This document shows, piece after piece, positions 18,301-26,799 of a stretch of DNA of 57,273 nucleotides. Positions within the stretch are counted from its first letter, which is position 1. Each line of letters begins with the position of its first letter. Location of the stretch: the NCBI GenBank assembly GCA_020634565.1, contig JACKBN010000022.1, forward strand, positions 1 to 57,273, in the 5' to 3' direction. Made by a program: the position numbers and the translations under genes. The stretch comes from Ardenticatenaceae bacterium. Its GTDB lineage: Bacteria; Chloroflexota; Anaerolineae; Promineifilales; Promineifilaceae. The notes beneath the pieces are model-generated. The model was not told the origin of the DNA. It saw only the letters and a program-made list of their open reading frames with translations, and did not search any database.

Positions 18301-20419
18301 TCGTTAGCGGAATCAAAGCAAATTCGGCGGGTGCGCTGATGGCGTCGGTAAATGCAGGCGGCAAACCATGTCGGGGCAGTTGGCTGCTGCTAAACAACGC
18401 TTCTCCGAGATTGAGCTGATGAATCAACAAATCGGGGGCGGGTGGGTTTAAGGGGAAGCGCAGCCGTTTGAGTACATTTTGCAAAGGAGAGGTGCTGTAG
18501 GTAACGGCCGTATCCATCAAGGCCGTCTCTGGTGGGTATTGCAGCCACAGATCCCGCTCGGCTTCCGCATCTTGCTGCTTGAGCTGGCCCGCTGCCAGAG
18601 CGACCTGCAAATAGTGCTCATTCTCATTGCGCATAAACAGAACCGCGCGATTTAAATCCAAACCATAGGGGGAGGTGATCCCGTTGAGGGCGAGCTGCAA
18701 AATATGTGATTCAGGCCACTCGCGGTGGTTCAGCATTTCAGTGAGCATGCTGTTGAGCCGGTTAAGCGTGGTGGCACGCCCCTCCGCCAGATGCAGCAGG
18801 TTGGCATATTGGCTGCGCTCTTCAATGATTTGGGCCGCCTGTTGCAAAAAGCCCACCAGCTGCATCACTTCGTCTCGCCGCTGATAAGGTGAATGCGGCG
18901 AAACCAGCTTGCCCAACGACACCAGGCCGATGACCATGCCTGGCTTCAATTCGGTGCGCAGCGGAATCAGCAATCGCAGCTCGTTCAGGACAGGGATAAT
19001 TGAAAAATTAGCTCCGTTGAGGGCCTGCCGTTCCGGGCTGTGGGGATTTTGCAGCTGACTTTGATCATTTGATTGGTTGTTATCTGGATAAAAGAGCGAG
19101 AGTTTGTCTTCTTGCCAGGCGTACAGGTGCAGGTCGCCTTCAGGAAAGGCGGCGCATAGTCCTTGTGCCAGATTGCTAAAGGCGCCTTCTGCATTTTCGC
19201 TGGCGTGCATGGCATTGAGAACGGCCGTATACAAAGCCGGCCGCACGTGAGCCTGCCCATCGTTCAAGGCTCGGCCCAAATATTCAAACGCATGACGCCA
19301 ACGGCCGTTAATCGCATAAAAGCCACCAACCTTGGCCGGGTTGAGATATTTTTGCAGCAACTGTCCCCAAATATTGTTTTTAAGACGATAATTGTCTGCT
19401 TCTTTTTCAAAAATACCGCATAAATCCAGCTGATTAGGGGAAGCGGCCAGGGGCATTGGCATTTGGCTGATGGGCAGCGAACCGTGCTCCAACATGGACA
19501 GCGTGCAGTAAAGCAGGTTGGTATCCCCTTCTACCTGCCGCAAAATGGCTTCTACTTTGGGATTGGGTGGGCTGTTGAGGAACGTTTCGACTGCCTCGGC
19601 GATGCGTGGGGCGGCCAGCTCTTTTTGTCCGCGCCGCTGGAGCTGTTTTAGGCACAGCCCCAAAATCCGCTCAATAAGAAAAAGATCGCCACCAGTTTCA
19701 CGAAATAGCGCTTCCAGGCCGTGGGGCGTCGGTGTAACTTCAGCGCGCTGGCAGGCGGCCAATGCAAATGCTTGCCGCTCGTCCTCGTCCAGATCGTGAA
19801 TCCACACCAGTTGTGACACTTGAAGAAAACGGGTCGGGGCGCTGTAATTGCTTTCGTGCAGGTTTAACGCGCCACCGATCACTGCCTGGAATTGTGGCCC
19901 GCTGTTTTGGGCAACGGCCGTATACACATCAGCCAGCGTATTCAACAGCGAAAGCACCACATTTGGCGGCGCATCATTCAGATTGTCCATAAACAAAACC
20001 AGCGGCCGGTCCAGCCGCCGGATCATCATTTCCATCCCTTCCCGGAATTCGCGGGCGGTTTGCATGAGGTCTGTGTGAATGGGCGTGTCCATGGGGAACA
20101 GTTCGCGGTGCAAACGGCCGTACAGCCCCGCATACAAATCTGCTTCGCTCACCAACATCAAGTCCGTAGAGAGCTTGACAATGAAGCTTTCCTGACGCAG
20201 ATTCGGCATATCGCGCATGCTGAAATAATACACATTATGCGTACCGTGTTCCTGCAAAGTCTGTGCGGCTGCCAGCATGAGAGCGCTTTTCGAGCGAAAA
20301 CGCGGTCCCAATACATGCGCACAGCGCCCCGCCTGAACAGCGCGAAAAACAGCCTGTAGGCAATCATTTTTATAAACTGGTGCCAGGATAACCTGAGGGT
20401 TTGGGTAAATGTTATTCAT
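15371..20419 (-). CDS. Giant STAND-ATPase/multi-GAF sensor histidine kinase
   Basis: A 1682-aa cytoplasmic sensor kinase. Residues about 10-350 form an AAA/STAND-like NTPase. Its P-loop GPRFRSKS has Ser where Gly is usual, and its Walker B is RPLVLFMDN. About six GAF-type sensor domains follow between residues 395 and 1440. The C-terminus is a histidine kinase with H-box GLVHDINNA (His near 1460), N-box LLKNLLVNAF, G1 DNGTGIP and G2 GVGLF. No transmembrane helix is evident. I use ATG 20419 (MNNIYPNPQ) with AGGGGTG upstream; a TTG at 20458 would add 13 residues. It overlaps the receiver-SIR2 gene, its likely phospho-partner. GAF ligands are unknown. By analogy with similar large kinases the STAND module may sense or oligomerise. 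Confidence 0.85.
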   Translation of the reverse strand: MNNIYPNPQVILAPVYKNDCLQAVFRAVQAGRCAHVLGPRFRSKSALMLAAAQTLQEHGTHNVYYFSMRDMPNLRQESFIVKLSTDLMLVSEADLYAGLYGRLHRELFPMDTPIHTDLMQTAREFREGMEMMIRRLDRPLVLFMDNLNDAPPNVVLSLLNTLADVYTAVAQNSGPQFQAVIGGALNLHESNYSAPTRFLQVSQLVWIHDLDEDERQAFALAACQRAEVTPTPHGLEALFRETGGDLFLIERILGLCLKQLQRRGQKELAAPRIAEAVETFLNSPPNPKVEAILRQVEGDTNLLYCTLSMLEHGSLPISQMPMPLAASPNQLDLCGIFEKEADNYRLKNNIWGQLLQKYLNPAKVGGFYAINGRWRHAFEYLGRALNDGQAHVRPALYTAVLNAMHASENAEGAFSNLAQGLCAAFPEGDLHLYAWQEDKLSLFYPDNNQSNDQSQLQNPHSPERQALNGANFSIIPVLNELRLLIPLRTELKPGMVIGLVSLGKLVSPHSPYQRRDEVMQLVGFLQQAAQIIEERSQYANLLHLAEGRATTLNRLNSMLTEMLNHREWPESHILQLALNGITSPYGLDLNRAVLFMRNENEHYLQVALAAGQLKQQDAEAERDLWLQYPPETALMDTAVTYSTSPLQNVLKRLRFPLNPPAPDLLIHQLNLGEALFSSSQLPRHGLPPAFTDAISAPAEFALIPLTTGKQTLGILYVDNKFARHDLTPEQFELLQTFVNQVALVLENARTLVVERQRTQSWRELLEIEEKLNNQVTDSVNGLLQSVVQSAQNLFKADSVVIYPFQPTQVTQALCYEPGQVTAVGTKHPVKPSNKPRPAHGLATYLVQEGVLTVTDDHAVAAPSRLRLCLDTSSFLPREGIRAFVGIRLGPAAAPVGLLFLNWRQPYQLTKEQRTVLEVFANFVAIALPGATSYQQVQHNLSVRTMQMRGIDQLFFSSIYFRTDNAIENAILLGLRRAQEYTKAPRVFLIRNEPKGAWGVYQLLSSGKMHSQQIDSLPGGLIRDAYIQAKSQLQTNAGRRETGLFPSRFFAESRCGLAVPVKVSGNTLAVLYLESPLRHGLNEEHRDHLERLASRLAVSLEQVDRERAMRELRNLSQRLVDEENLEQLLTAIITQAINVLQAVDAIAIYHRDPATEQYINTTISSSRETAVTTPLLNELDQIVQRALTLPERQFVSNLDKAPKLRSVFPHHNNYKSAAIIPLDVGHKRVGCMFFGYEFKNPFNNTHQGTLELFAQLAALAILRAELHTEAEQRQNRLEIVSRITPIISASVTLDLIFSNLIKEILNAFPKADNACIVEHLPENNEVAITATTQPFYRVDLPLMEEQTFRTQLGKRRGIAGRVLETRQTSNISDVSQDIDYIPANPKTQSEIAVPIVIDEVVNFILVVESDQLAAFTEDDKELLQTLANHVALAVKNANQFQRSQALELTKKTAVMATGLVHDINNAIAAFPDLIDEINYKYENNRDIREPLANLQKNAMITDKISGRLKEFVFTGAYHPSFENIATLVTNAINLSLPQQPDHVTIHKEIADDLPLVQADSMWIELLLKNLLVNAFVAIPNDRDGQVTITAEVNENHLHLQVQDNGTGIPTELQQDVFKFGKSTKGNSLHKMHGVGLFHCQLIAQAHSGTLQLKSDPGEGAIFILSLPLNTSEAHSLQEGLVDA

Positions 20420-20742
20420 AGCTACTGCACCCCTGGTGACACGCGCAACGCCCTTCAACTAAGAAAGCCAGAATGAACGACGAAAACTTGTGTCAACCGT
20501 TTGGGTCAAACGCTTGCCCACTTAAACAGCTTATTCAGAAAGATATTTACAAGCTAGCAAACAGATAAATCAAGGACAAAATCACAGCGGATGCAGGTTC
20601 GTTCTCCAGCCAGGATCATAACCAACGTGCCGTGATTCTATTTTAGGGGCTGGGCAAAAGCGTAACCTGACAAATAAATGATAGAAAGCTGGTTGGCATC
20701 CGACAGTCGTGACAAACCGGGCTGTTTAGGCGCTGACTTGTC
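20420..20742. other. Intergenic region between NACHT gene and kinase operon
   Basis: 323 bp without a credible gene. It separates the NACHT gene stop from the histidine-kinase start, so the kinase operon probably has its own promoter here. I see no clear promoter hexamers, hairpin terminator or repeat. Confidence 0.4.
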
Positions 20743-23526
20743 TTACGTCAGCGCGGCTTCACGAATGATGCGAATGCCCTCGGTCGCTTCTGTTTTGTTC
20801 CCATCCCGGCTCTCCAAAATCGCCATGTCCACGTACAAGTCAACCATCACCTGGAGAATTTTTAGCCTGTCCAGCCTGGGGCGAGTCGATTCATCAACGG
20901 GACGATTGGAATGACGCTGCAAAAGTCCCAGACTGTGCCTTAGCGCACTCATGCGCAGGCGGAAACGCGCATCCAGACGGCAGCGAACGAGCTCATCGAG
21001 TAAAATTTGTGAGGTGGCAAACGCACTGTTGATATGCCGCACCAGTTCTCGATGGGACAAAAACTCAGATTGCCGATTGTGCTGGGCGATTTCACGCGCA
21101 CGCCCCAAATCACGCATGAGCTGGTGCATCAGTTTGGCCATCTTGTCTGGGAAGACAAGGTTATCCAGCGATTGCAGCAATCGGTTGCTCATCTCGATGA
21201 TCTCTTCCAGCAAGGGGCTTTTGGCAAAAACCAGGTTGGGATGATCGACATACGCTTTGGCGGTAATCAGCCCTTGTTCGATTTCGGTAGCCATGCCCTC
21301 GGTGGTGCGATCCTGAACGCGGCTGAAGTAACGGCCGATTTCTTCGCCACCGTTTTCGGCAAAAGGCAGCCGCCGTTCCAGGTCTAGCAAAGAGAAGGCT
21401 CGCTGCTTGGCATGCTGCAAGATGACGGTTTGCAGCTGCTTCACTTCTTCATCATTCTCCGTGATATTTCTGAACGCGAGCAGATCGTTGAGCAGCTTCT
21501 CTTTTAGCTTCCGCTGTAATGTTTCCACCAGCATTTTATCCTGGCGCAAGCGGGGTGCGGGGGCCAATTCAGGACGGCCGTTTCGCTGGAACCAATAGCC
21601 AATAGACGAATCCTCCGCACTGTCAAGGCTGTTAAGCGGGGGGCGTTTGATTTCTTGGGCCGTAGGCAGACGGTAGCGCCAGGGGCCAGGATGACGTTCA
21701 GACAACCAATCGCAAAAGGCCAGGGCATCAGACGGCCGTACACCAGCCACCGGGTTCTGCCCGGCCCCCTTGGTAAACTGCATCTCCTGCCAATGATCAG
21801 GCTGCAAATAACGCCCTTGCGTGCGCATCTCATCCAGGAAGAGCTGATATTCTGCCTGAGTTACCAGCGTGTTGTCGGCGTAGGTGGTCTCATCCAGCCG
21901 CACCAGGTTGCGCAACCGCAGCAGCAGCCGCACCTCCGCCCCAATGCGGCGAATTTCCGGATTGTCATCTTCGATGCTGCGCAGCAGTTCGCCGGGGATT
22001 TTGCGGAAATCATCTTCCACTTCCAGCGCTTCATCCAGGCATTCCACCGCCAGCGTCAGCGCCGGAATGGAGGCCCTTTCACGCATGACACAGGCGCGAA
22101 TGATGTTAGTGGCGTTGGCTTGCGCCACGTACAGCCGGATTGTTTCATGCCACCAGGCGTTGTCCACCTCATTTAGCAAAAGTGCTTCTTGCTGCGCTTC
22201 TTTGATGTGAACGGCCGTTAAATATTCCTGAAACGTGAGATGGGCAAAGCTGTAAACACCCGGCGTGTGCTCTACCAACAGGCCGCTTGTCTCGGCAATC
22301 ATGCGCAAAAATTCCAGGCTCGCGCTGTGCGGATTCACGCGCTTGAGCGCCGGGTCGATGATGTCGGCGGCTTGGGCGCGCGGAATGTTGCGCAGATTGC
22401 GCCGCATCATTTCAAAGGCCAGGGTTTGCAGCACCCGCTTTTTCTGCAAAGGGGTCAGTTCAGAGGTGATGCCGCGAGCTTGCTGCCGCTTGCCCAGGAA
22501 TACGTCGCAGATTTCGTGGTAGAGCGCCACGCGCTGGTCTGGCAGGCTGCTGCGATAATGGTGAATGGTGGCAATCATGGTGAGCAGCAGCGGATTGATG
22601 CCCATATCCAGCAGGGCGGGGGTTTGGTGCAGCCGTTGCAGCAGATCCGCGGCCCGTTCGGTGGCGTCACGCTGCACGCCCACATCGCTGCGCCGCTGGG
22701 TTTGTACTTCGGTGGCCAGGTACCAGTTCTTCACAAATTGGCGAATTTGCTCAATGGTGAACGGTTTGACCTCCAGCAGCAGGGTTTGGGGCAGCGGGTT
22801 GCTCTCATAGCCAAACGGCCGTGAGGTGATGATAAATTGGTTATGGGGATGCTGCCGCATCTGCCGCTGTACCCAGGCAGCCACTTGCTGCCGCTGTTCC
22901 AAATTGGCCACCTCATCCAAGCCATCGAGCATGATCAGGCAACGGCCGTTTGCCAGTTCCGCTGCCAACCAATCCAGTGGAGCCTTGACGCCTCGGCTGG
23001 TCAGGAGCATTTGCATGCCCTGCCGCAGGCTGTAGTTCGGGTTTTGCTGAATCTGCTGGGCCATGTCACGCAGGTATAAAAAGATGGGCACCCGGTTGAC
23101 GCGTGGTGCATCCTGCGTTGGTGCGGCCAGAGACAAGGCTAGATGTTTCAGCAGAGTTGTTTTGCCGGTGCCCGGTGCCCCCAGCACAACCAGATTGTCT
23201 GGCTTGCGGGCATCAGCCTGCTGCAAAAAGCGCCAGATAGAAAGCCGCTCTTCACGATTGATTTTTTGCATCAGGGGGATGGGGTTGGCGGACGCTTTTT
23301 GCGGTGTGCTGCCTAAACCGACGTCTACGAAAACGTCTTGCAGCGGCAGAGTGGCTTCGCCAGGGGCAGCAATCCCTTTTACATCGAAGGTGCGATGCTG
23401 AAAAACCAGATCCTCCAGGTAATACTGTAGGCTGGGTTTGCCGTTTTGTGGCGCTGGTTTGCTTAAAAAGTTGCGCAGAGCCTCTATCGAGAGCCAAGAG
23501 GTGGACGGTCGCTTGTTTTGGGCCAT
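20743..23526 (-). CDS. NACHT NTPase with FGE-like domain
   Basis: A 927-aa protein. Residues about 110-420 are a NACHT-type STAND NTPase with Walker A GAPGTGKTT at 116-124, Walker B CLIMLDGLDEV near 196-206, and the downstream IITSRPFGY segment. Residues about 545-625 resemble a shortened formylglycine-generating-enzyme/C-type-lectin-like domain (TQAEYQLFLDEM, PVAGVRPSDALAFCDWL, YRLPTAQEI). The remaining roughly 300 residues are helical and charged. NACHT-FGE proteins are known from bacterial conflict and counter-invader systems, and FGE-fold domains are common diversification targets, but no reverse transcriptase is seen here. ATG 23526 is preferred over the longer N-terminus, whose first 34 residues look unlike the family. 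Likely a sensor or effector upstream of the kinase operon. Confidence 0.8.
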   Translation of the reverse strand: MAQNKRPSTSWLSIEALRNFLSKPAPQNGKPSLQYYLEDLVFQHRTFDVKGIAAPGEATLPLQDVFVDVGLGSTPQKASANPIPLMQKINREERLSIWRFLQQADARKPDNLVVLGAPGTGKTTLLKHLALSLAAPTQDAPRVNRVPIFLYLRDMAQQIQQNPNYSLRQGMQMLLTSRGVKAPLDWLAAELANGRCLIMLDGLDEVANLEQRQQVAAWVQRQMRQHPHNQFIITSRPFGYESNPLPQTLLLEVKPFTIEQIRQFVKNWYLATEVQTQRRSDVGVQRDATERAADLLQRLHQTPALLDMGINPLLLTMIATIHHYRSSLPDQRVALYHEICDVFLGKRQQARGITSELTPLQKKRVLQTLAFEMMRRNLRNIPRAQAADIIDPALKRVNPHSASLEFLRMIAETSGLLVEHTPGVYSFAHLTFQEYLTAVHIKEAQQEALLLNEVDNAWWHETIRLYVAQANATNIIRACVMRERASIPALTLAVECLDEALEVEDDFRKIPGELLRSIEDDNPEIRRIGAEVRLLLRLRNLVRLDETTYADNTLVTQAEYQLFLDEMRTQGRYLQPDHWQEMQFTKGAGQNPVAGVRPSDALAFCDWLSERHPGPWRYRLPTAQEIKRPPLNSLDSAEDSSIGYWFQRNGRPELAPAPRLRQDKMLVETLQRKLKEKLLNDLLAFRNITENDEEVKQLQTVILQHAKQRAFSLLDLERRLPFAENGGEEIGRYFSRVQDRTTEGMATEIEQGLITAKAYVDHPNLVFAKSPLLEEIIEMSNRLLQSLDNLVFPDKMAKLMHQLMRDLGRAREIAQHNRQSEFLSHRELVRHINSAFATSQILLDELVRCRLDARFRLRMSALRHSLGLLQRHSNRPVDESTRPRLDRLKILQVMVDLYVDMAILESRDGNKTEATEGIRIIREAALT

Positions 23527-23816
23527 GATGGTACTGCTATCTTTCTGGCATATGCAACTGGTTAGGGCATATACGGATTTACTACTGAGTCCAAACCCCG
23601 GACAGTCAGAATGGAGAGTTAGGGGCACTGGGACCCGAATCGTTTTGGAACAACATGTCGGAACAACGCACTTATTATGACATTAAATGCGCAAATCGCA
23701 AAAAACTATTTGATACGTCAACAAACGGCCGTTGCCCATCCAGTTAAAGCAATTGCTTGAAGAAGATCAATGAGTCATTGTGTATCCGAAAATAGGCCTG
23801 TACAATCCTGTTTCTT

Positions 23817-25793
23817 ATGTTTTTTATGAAATTGGTCCCCTCTCGTTTGGCTCAGTTTTGGCAGTGGAATTGGGTGCGCGAAAATTTGCGCAAGTTGCCC
23901 TGGCAGTTACTGCTGGAGATTGGTCTGGTGGTGATCTGGGCGCTGTGGCTTGGGCGTCGCTATCTTGATTTTTCTATGCTAGAGTGGCCAAATGGCCGTG
24001 AATTTGGTATGGCTATTCAGCCCCATTATATTTGGACACTTTTAAGAGAATGTGGTGACTGTCTCCTGTGGAACGGCATGTATAACGGGGGGTCACCAGC
24101 TTTCGCGGAGCTTCATGCAGGCGTTTTACATCCGTTGGTTATTATTGCTACGCTCATTTGGGGAGGGTTGAATGGCGCTAAAGTGGTCCTGATCGCCAGT
24201 TTGGCAATGGCTGGTTTAGGGCAGTTGTGGTTAGGCCATGTGTTGAAAATAGGCCCCGTGCCTCGGTTGTGGGGCGCATTGCTAGTGACGGCGGGTGGTC
24301 ATTTGGCGGGCAGAATGGAAATTGGGGTGGTCGGTGTTGTGCTGTCAACGGCCGCTTGCAGTTTGGCAATTGCTCCTGCACTTAAACTGGCATTATACGG
24401 CCGTCGGCGTGATGCCATTGTTTTTGGTTTTATTCTGGCTCTGGCGATTGTCTCTGGGCAAGGTTACCTGCAATTGGGCTTTGCCTTTTCTGTTTTGCCA
24501 GCAGTTATCTTGTTTTTTGTAGACAAGCGTATGCAACTTCGGCCAGTGTGGAAAGAGTTTTTATTGGCAGGTTTGTTGGCTTTGTTGTTGGCCGCTCCTT
24601 TTTTGGTCCCTTTTGCTCACTTCGCGTCCGAGTTTGGCAAAGACGTTGATCCTTTTTTCAAATCTGTTCAGCCGCTCAAATATATTCCTCTGAACTATAT
24701 AATTGATGATTCAAGTTTTTACTTCAATGATAACCTTCATAAAATTCCAATTCCGTATCTTTACCTAAACTTTATTGGCTGGGCCCCGATTTTGCTAGGA
24801 ATTGTGCCGCTGATGCGGGTACGCTCAGCGCAACGAAAGCAGTTGCTTTTTTTGCTGCTGGCACTTTTTTTTGTTTTGCTGAGCAGTAGCGCCTTGCCGT
24901 TTAAGTGGCTGGCCCGGTTTTGGCCTACGTTTGCTTATGGCGTACGCTATCCCTCTCTTATTCAGGGATTAAGCGTGCCGTTTATTGTGGCGCTGGGTGC
25001 CTGGGGTGCGGATATTATTTTGCAGCAGGGCTGGCCTTTGGTTAGATTGGCTGTTTCACGCAAAGCGTTGCATCGGCGTGTGTTAATGGTGCTTACCTGG
25101 GTCTTTGTGCTTGTTGGTATGTACCATTCATTAAACGCGGTGTATTGGTTTAGCTATGGCTGGCTATTTACATCAAATAAAGAAGATCCGGTGATTGATG
25201 CGGTGTTGCGTGATGTGAAAACCCCTGATACGCAGTGGATAGCGTTGCCATTTGGTGAGCATGCCTGGGGCATTTATGCGGCTGAACATGGCTTGAAATT
25301 GACAGATCATGTACGGCCGTCTCACTGGAAAGAAAGATTGCTGCCGTTCCCATTAATAAAAGCTACCAGAGAAGAGCTAAATTCTTCCGTGCCAGGTTTC
25401 ATTTCCCAGCGTGCTGATATTTCGGTTGTGCGTTTGCCCGTAAATAGCTATGCGTCTATTCACGCCGCAGATGAAGTGATTCCTTGTGACGCAGAGGCAC
25501 AGGGTGGTTACATCAAAGTTGTGTGTCGCAGTTCCGAGCCTGGTCAACTCCTCGTGTATGAAAACCAGTGGGATGGGTGGACGGCCGTTCGAGATGGCGA
25601 GCCTGTTTCATTACAATCTAGCCAATGGTTGGCGGTAGAGGCTCCCGCTGGAACGCACATTTACCAATTTTGGTATAAGCCATTGGATGTCCCCCTGGGG
25701 ATAGCGCTTTTGTTACTAGGTGTGACCCTGGCCGCTTTTTTGTGGGTGCGTGACAATAAAGCGAGCTCCCTTTTGTCCCAGCCCATCCCTTGA
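23817..25793 (+). CDS. Polytopic membrane protein, possibly GT-C/YfhO-like
   Basis: A 658-aa protein with an N-terminal membrane segment and roughly ten more hydrophobic helices up to residue about 430. A soluble C-terminal domain of about 190 residues follows, then a final helix and short tail. The segment GGHLAGRMEIG and the overall plan resemble GT-C-fold or YfhO-type membrane glycosyltransferases, but I see no decisive catalytic motif. The start is ATG 23817; another in-frame ATG lies at 23826, and no good ribosome site is visible. Parts (24640-24760) are visibly more AT-rich than neighbours. It converges on the ROK gene with 14 bp between stops. The preceding gap 23527-23816 holds one ACGGCCGT copy and no gene. 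Confidence 0.6.
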   Translation: MFFMKLVPSRLAQFWQWNWVRENLRKLPWQLLLEIGLVVIWALWLGRRYLDFSMLEWPNGREFGMAIQPHYIWTLLRECGDCLLWNGMYNGGSPAFAELHAGVLHPLVIIATLIWGGLNGAKVVLIASLAMAGLGQLWLGHVLKIGPVPRLWGALLVTAGGHLAGRMEIGVVGVVLSTAACSLAIAPALKLALYGRRRDAIVFGFILALAIVSGQGYLQLGFAFSVLPAVILFFVDKRMQLRPVWKEFLLAGLLALLLAAPFLVPFAHFASEFGKDVDPFFKSVQPLKYIPLNYIIDDSSFYFNDNLHKIPIPYLYLNFIGWAPILLGIVPLMRVRSAQRKQLLFLLLALFFVLLSSSALPFKWLARFWPTFAYGVRYPSLIQGLSVPFIVALGAWGADIILQQGWPLVRLAVSRKALHRRVLMVLTWVFVLVGMYHSLNAVYWFSYGWLFTSNKEDPVIDAVLRDVKTPDTQWIALPFGEHAWGIYAAEHGLKLTDHVRPSHWKERLLPFPLIKATREELNSSVPGFISQRADISVVRLPVNSYASIHAADEVIPCDAEAQGGYIKVVCRSSEPGQLLVYENQWDGWTAVRDGEPVSLQSSQWLAVEAPAGTHIYQFWYKPLDVPLGIALLLLGVTLAAFLWVRDNKASSLLSQPIP

Positions 25794-25807
25794 CGATACT
25801 TGTCCGG

Positions 25808-26701
25808 CTATTTGTTTGCCAGCATCCCCAAAGCGAACGCACCCAGAACCCCAGCTTTGTTGCCAAGGGCAGGTGGCACGATGTAAGTGTCGATATTGTC
25901 TAGGATGGCTGGTGCCTGCACGTAGCCATTGAGCGCTTCCAGCGTTTTCTGGCGTACCAGGGGGAACAGCTGGGGCTGATCCATGACGCCGCCGCCTAAA
26001 ATGATGCGCTGTGGTGACAAGGTGCAGATGATGCTGCGCATGGCCATTGCGATGTAGTGGGCTTCCAAATCCCAGGCAGGATGGTCAGCGCCTAAATCTT
26101 GACCTTTGGTTTGCCACCGTTCTTCGATGGCCGGGCCAGCGGCCATGCCTTCAAAGCAGTCGCCGTGGTAGGGGCATTTGCCTGGGTAGGGATCGGCTTG
26201 CCAATCATGGGGCAGGGTGATGTGGCCCATTTCTGGATGAATGAGACCGTGGAGGAGACGGCCGTTTACCATCGCACCCCCGCCAATCCCTGTACCAATC
26301 GTGAAGTAGACAAACGTGTCCAGCCCCTCGGCTGCACCCCAGCGACCTTCGCTGAGCGCCGCGCCGTTGACGTCCGTGTCGAAGCCAATGGGCACGTTGA
26401 AAGTGCGCTGGATGGGGCCAGCTAGGTCGGCGTTAGCCCAGCCGGGTTTGGGCGTGGTGGTGATGTGGCCAAACGCTGGCGAATCGCGGTGTGGATCCAC
26501 CGGGCCAAACGAGGCAATGCCGATGGCCGCCAGCGGGCCGCGTGCCTCGATTTGCTCCTGAAAGAAGTCAATGGCTTGCTGGATTGTTTCGGCTGGTTGG
26601 GTGGTGGGGAAGCGCACCTCGGCCTGGATGTCACCAGGGCCAGTGCCTACCGCGCAGACAAATTTGGTGCCGCCCGCTTCGATTCCGCCGTAGAGTGTCA
26701 T
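25808..26701 (-). CDS. ROK family fructokinase
   Basis: A 297-aa sugar kinase. The ATP-binding GGIEAGGTKF lies at the N-terminus, the catalytic Asp in FDTDVNGAA near residue 105, and a zinc motif CPYHGDCFEG near 175 follows HPEMGHI. This zinc-loop version is characteristic of ROK fructokinases (ScrK/GmuE type), which make fructose-6-phosphate. GGAG precedes ATG 26701. It follows amylosucrase, which releases fructose from sucrose, so the genomic context supports fructose as substrate. Glucokinase activity cannot be excluded. Confidence 0.85.
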   Translation of the reverse strand: MTLYGGIEAGGTKFVCAVGTGPGDIQAEVRFPTTQPAETIQQAIDFFQEQIEARGPLAAIGIASFGPVDPHRDSPAFGHITTTPKPGWANADLAGPIQRTFNVPIGFDTDVNGAALSEGRWGAAEGLDTFVYFTIGTGIGGGAMVNGRLLHGLIHPEMGHITLPHDWQADPYPGKCPYHGDCFEGMAAGPAIEERWQTKGQDLGADHPAWDLEAHYIAMAMRSIICTLSPQRIILGGGVMDQPQLFPLVRQKTLEALNGYVQAPAILDNIDTYIVPPALGNKAGVLGAFALGMLANK

Positions 26702-26720
26702 GGTTTTCTCCTGAATGTTG

Positions 26721-26799
26721 TAATTGGGTAATTGGCAATTAAGTAATTAGGTGAGTGTTTAGCAAAAATTACCTGATTACTCAATTGCCTGATTACTTA
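26721..26799. repeat. Imperfect AT-rich inverted repeat
   Basis: Between the ROK start and the amylosucrase stop, 26721-26755 is an imperfect inverted match of 26767-26799. The right half also contains the direct repeat CCTGATTACT twice. It may be a degenerate small mobile repeat or a 3' hairpin of the amylosucrase mRNA. Confidence 0.4.
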
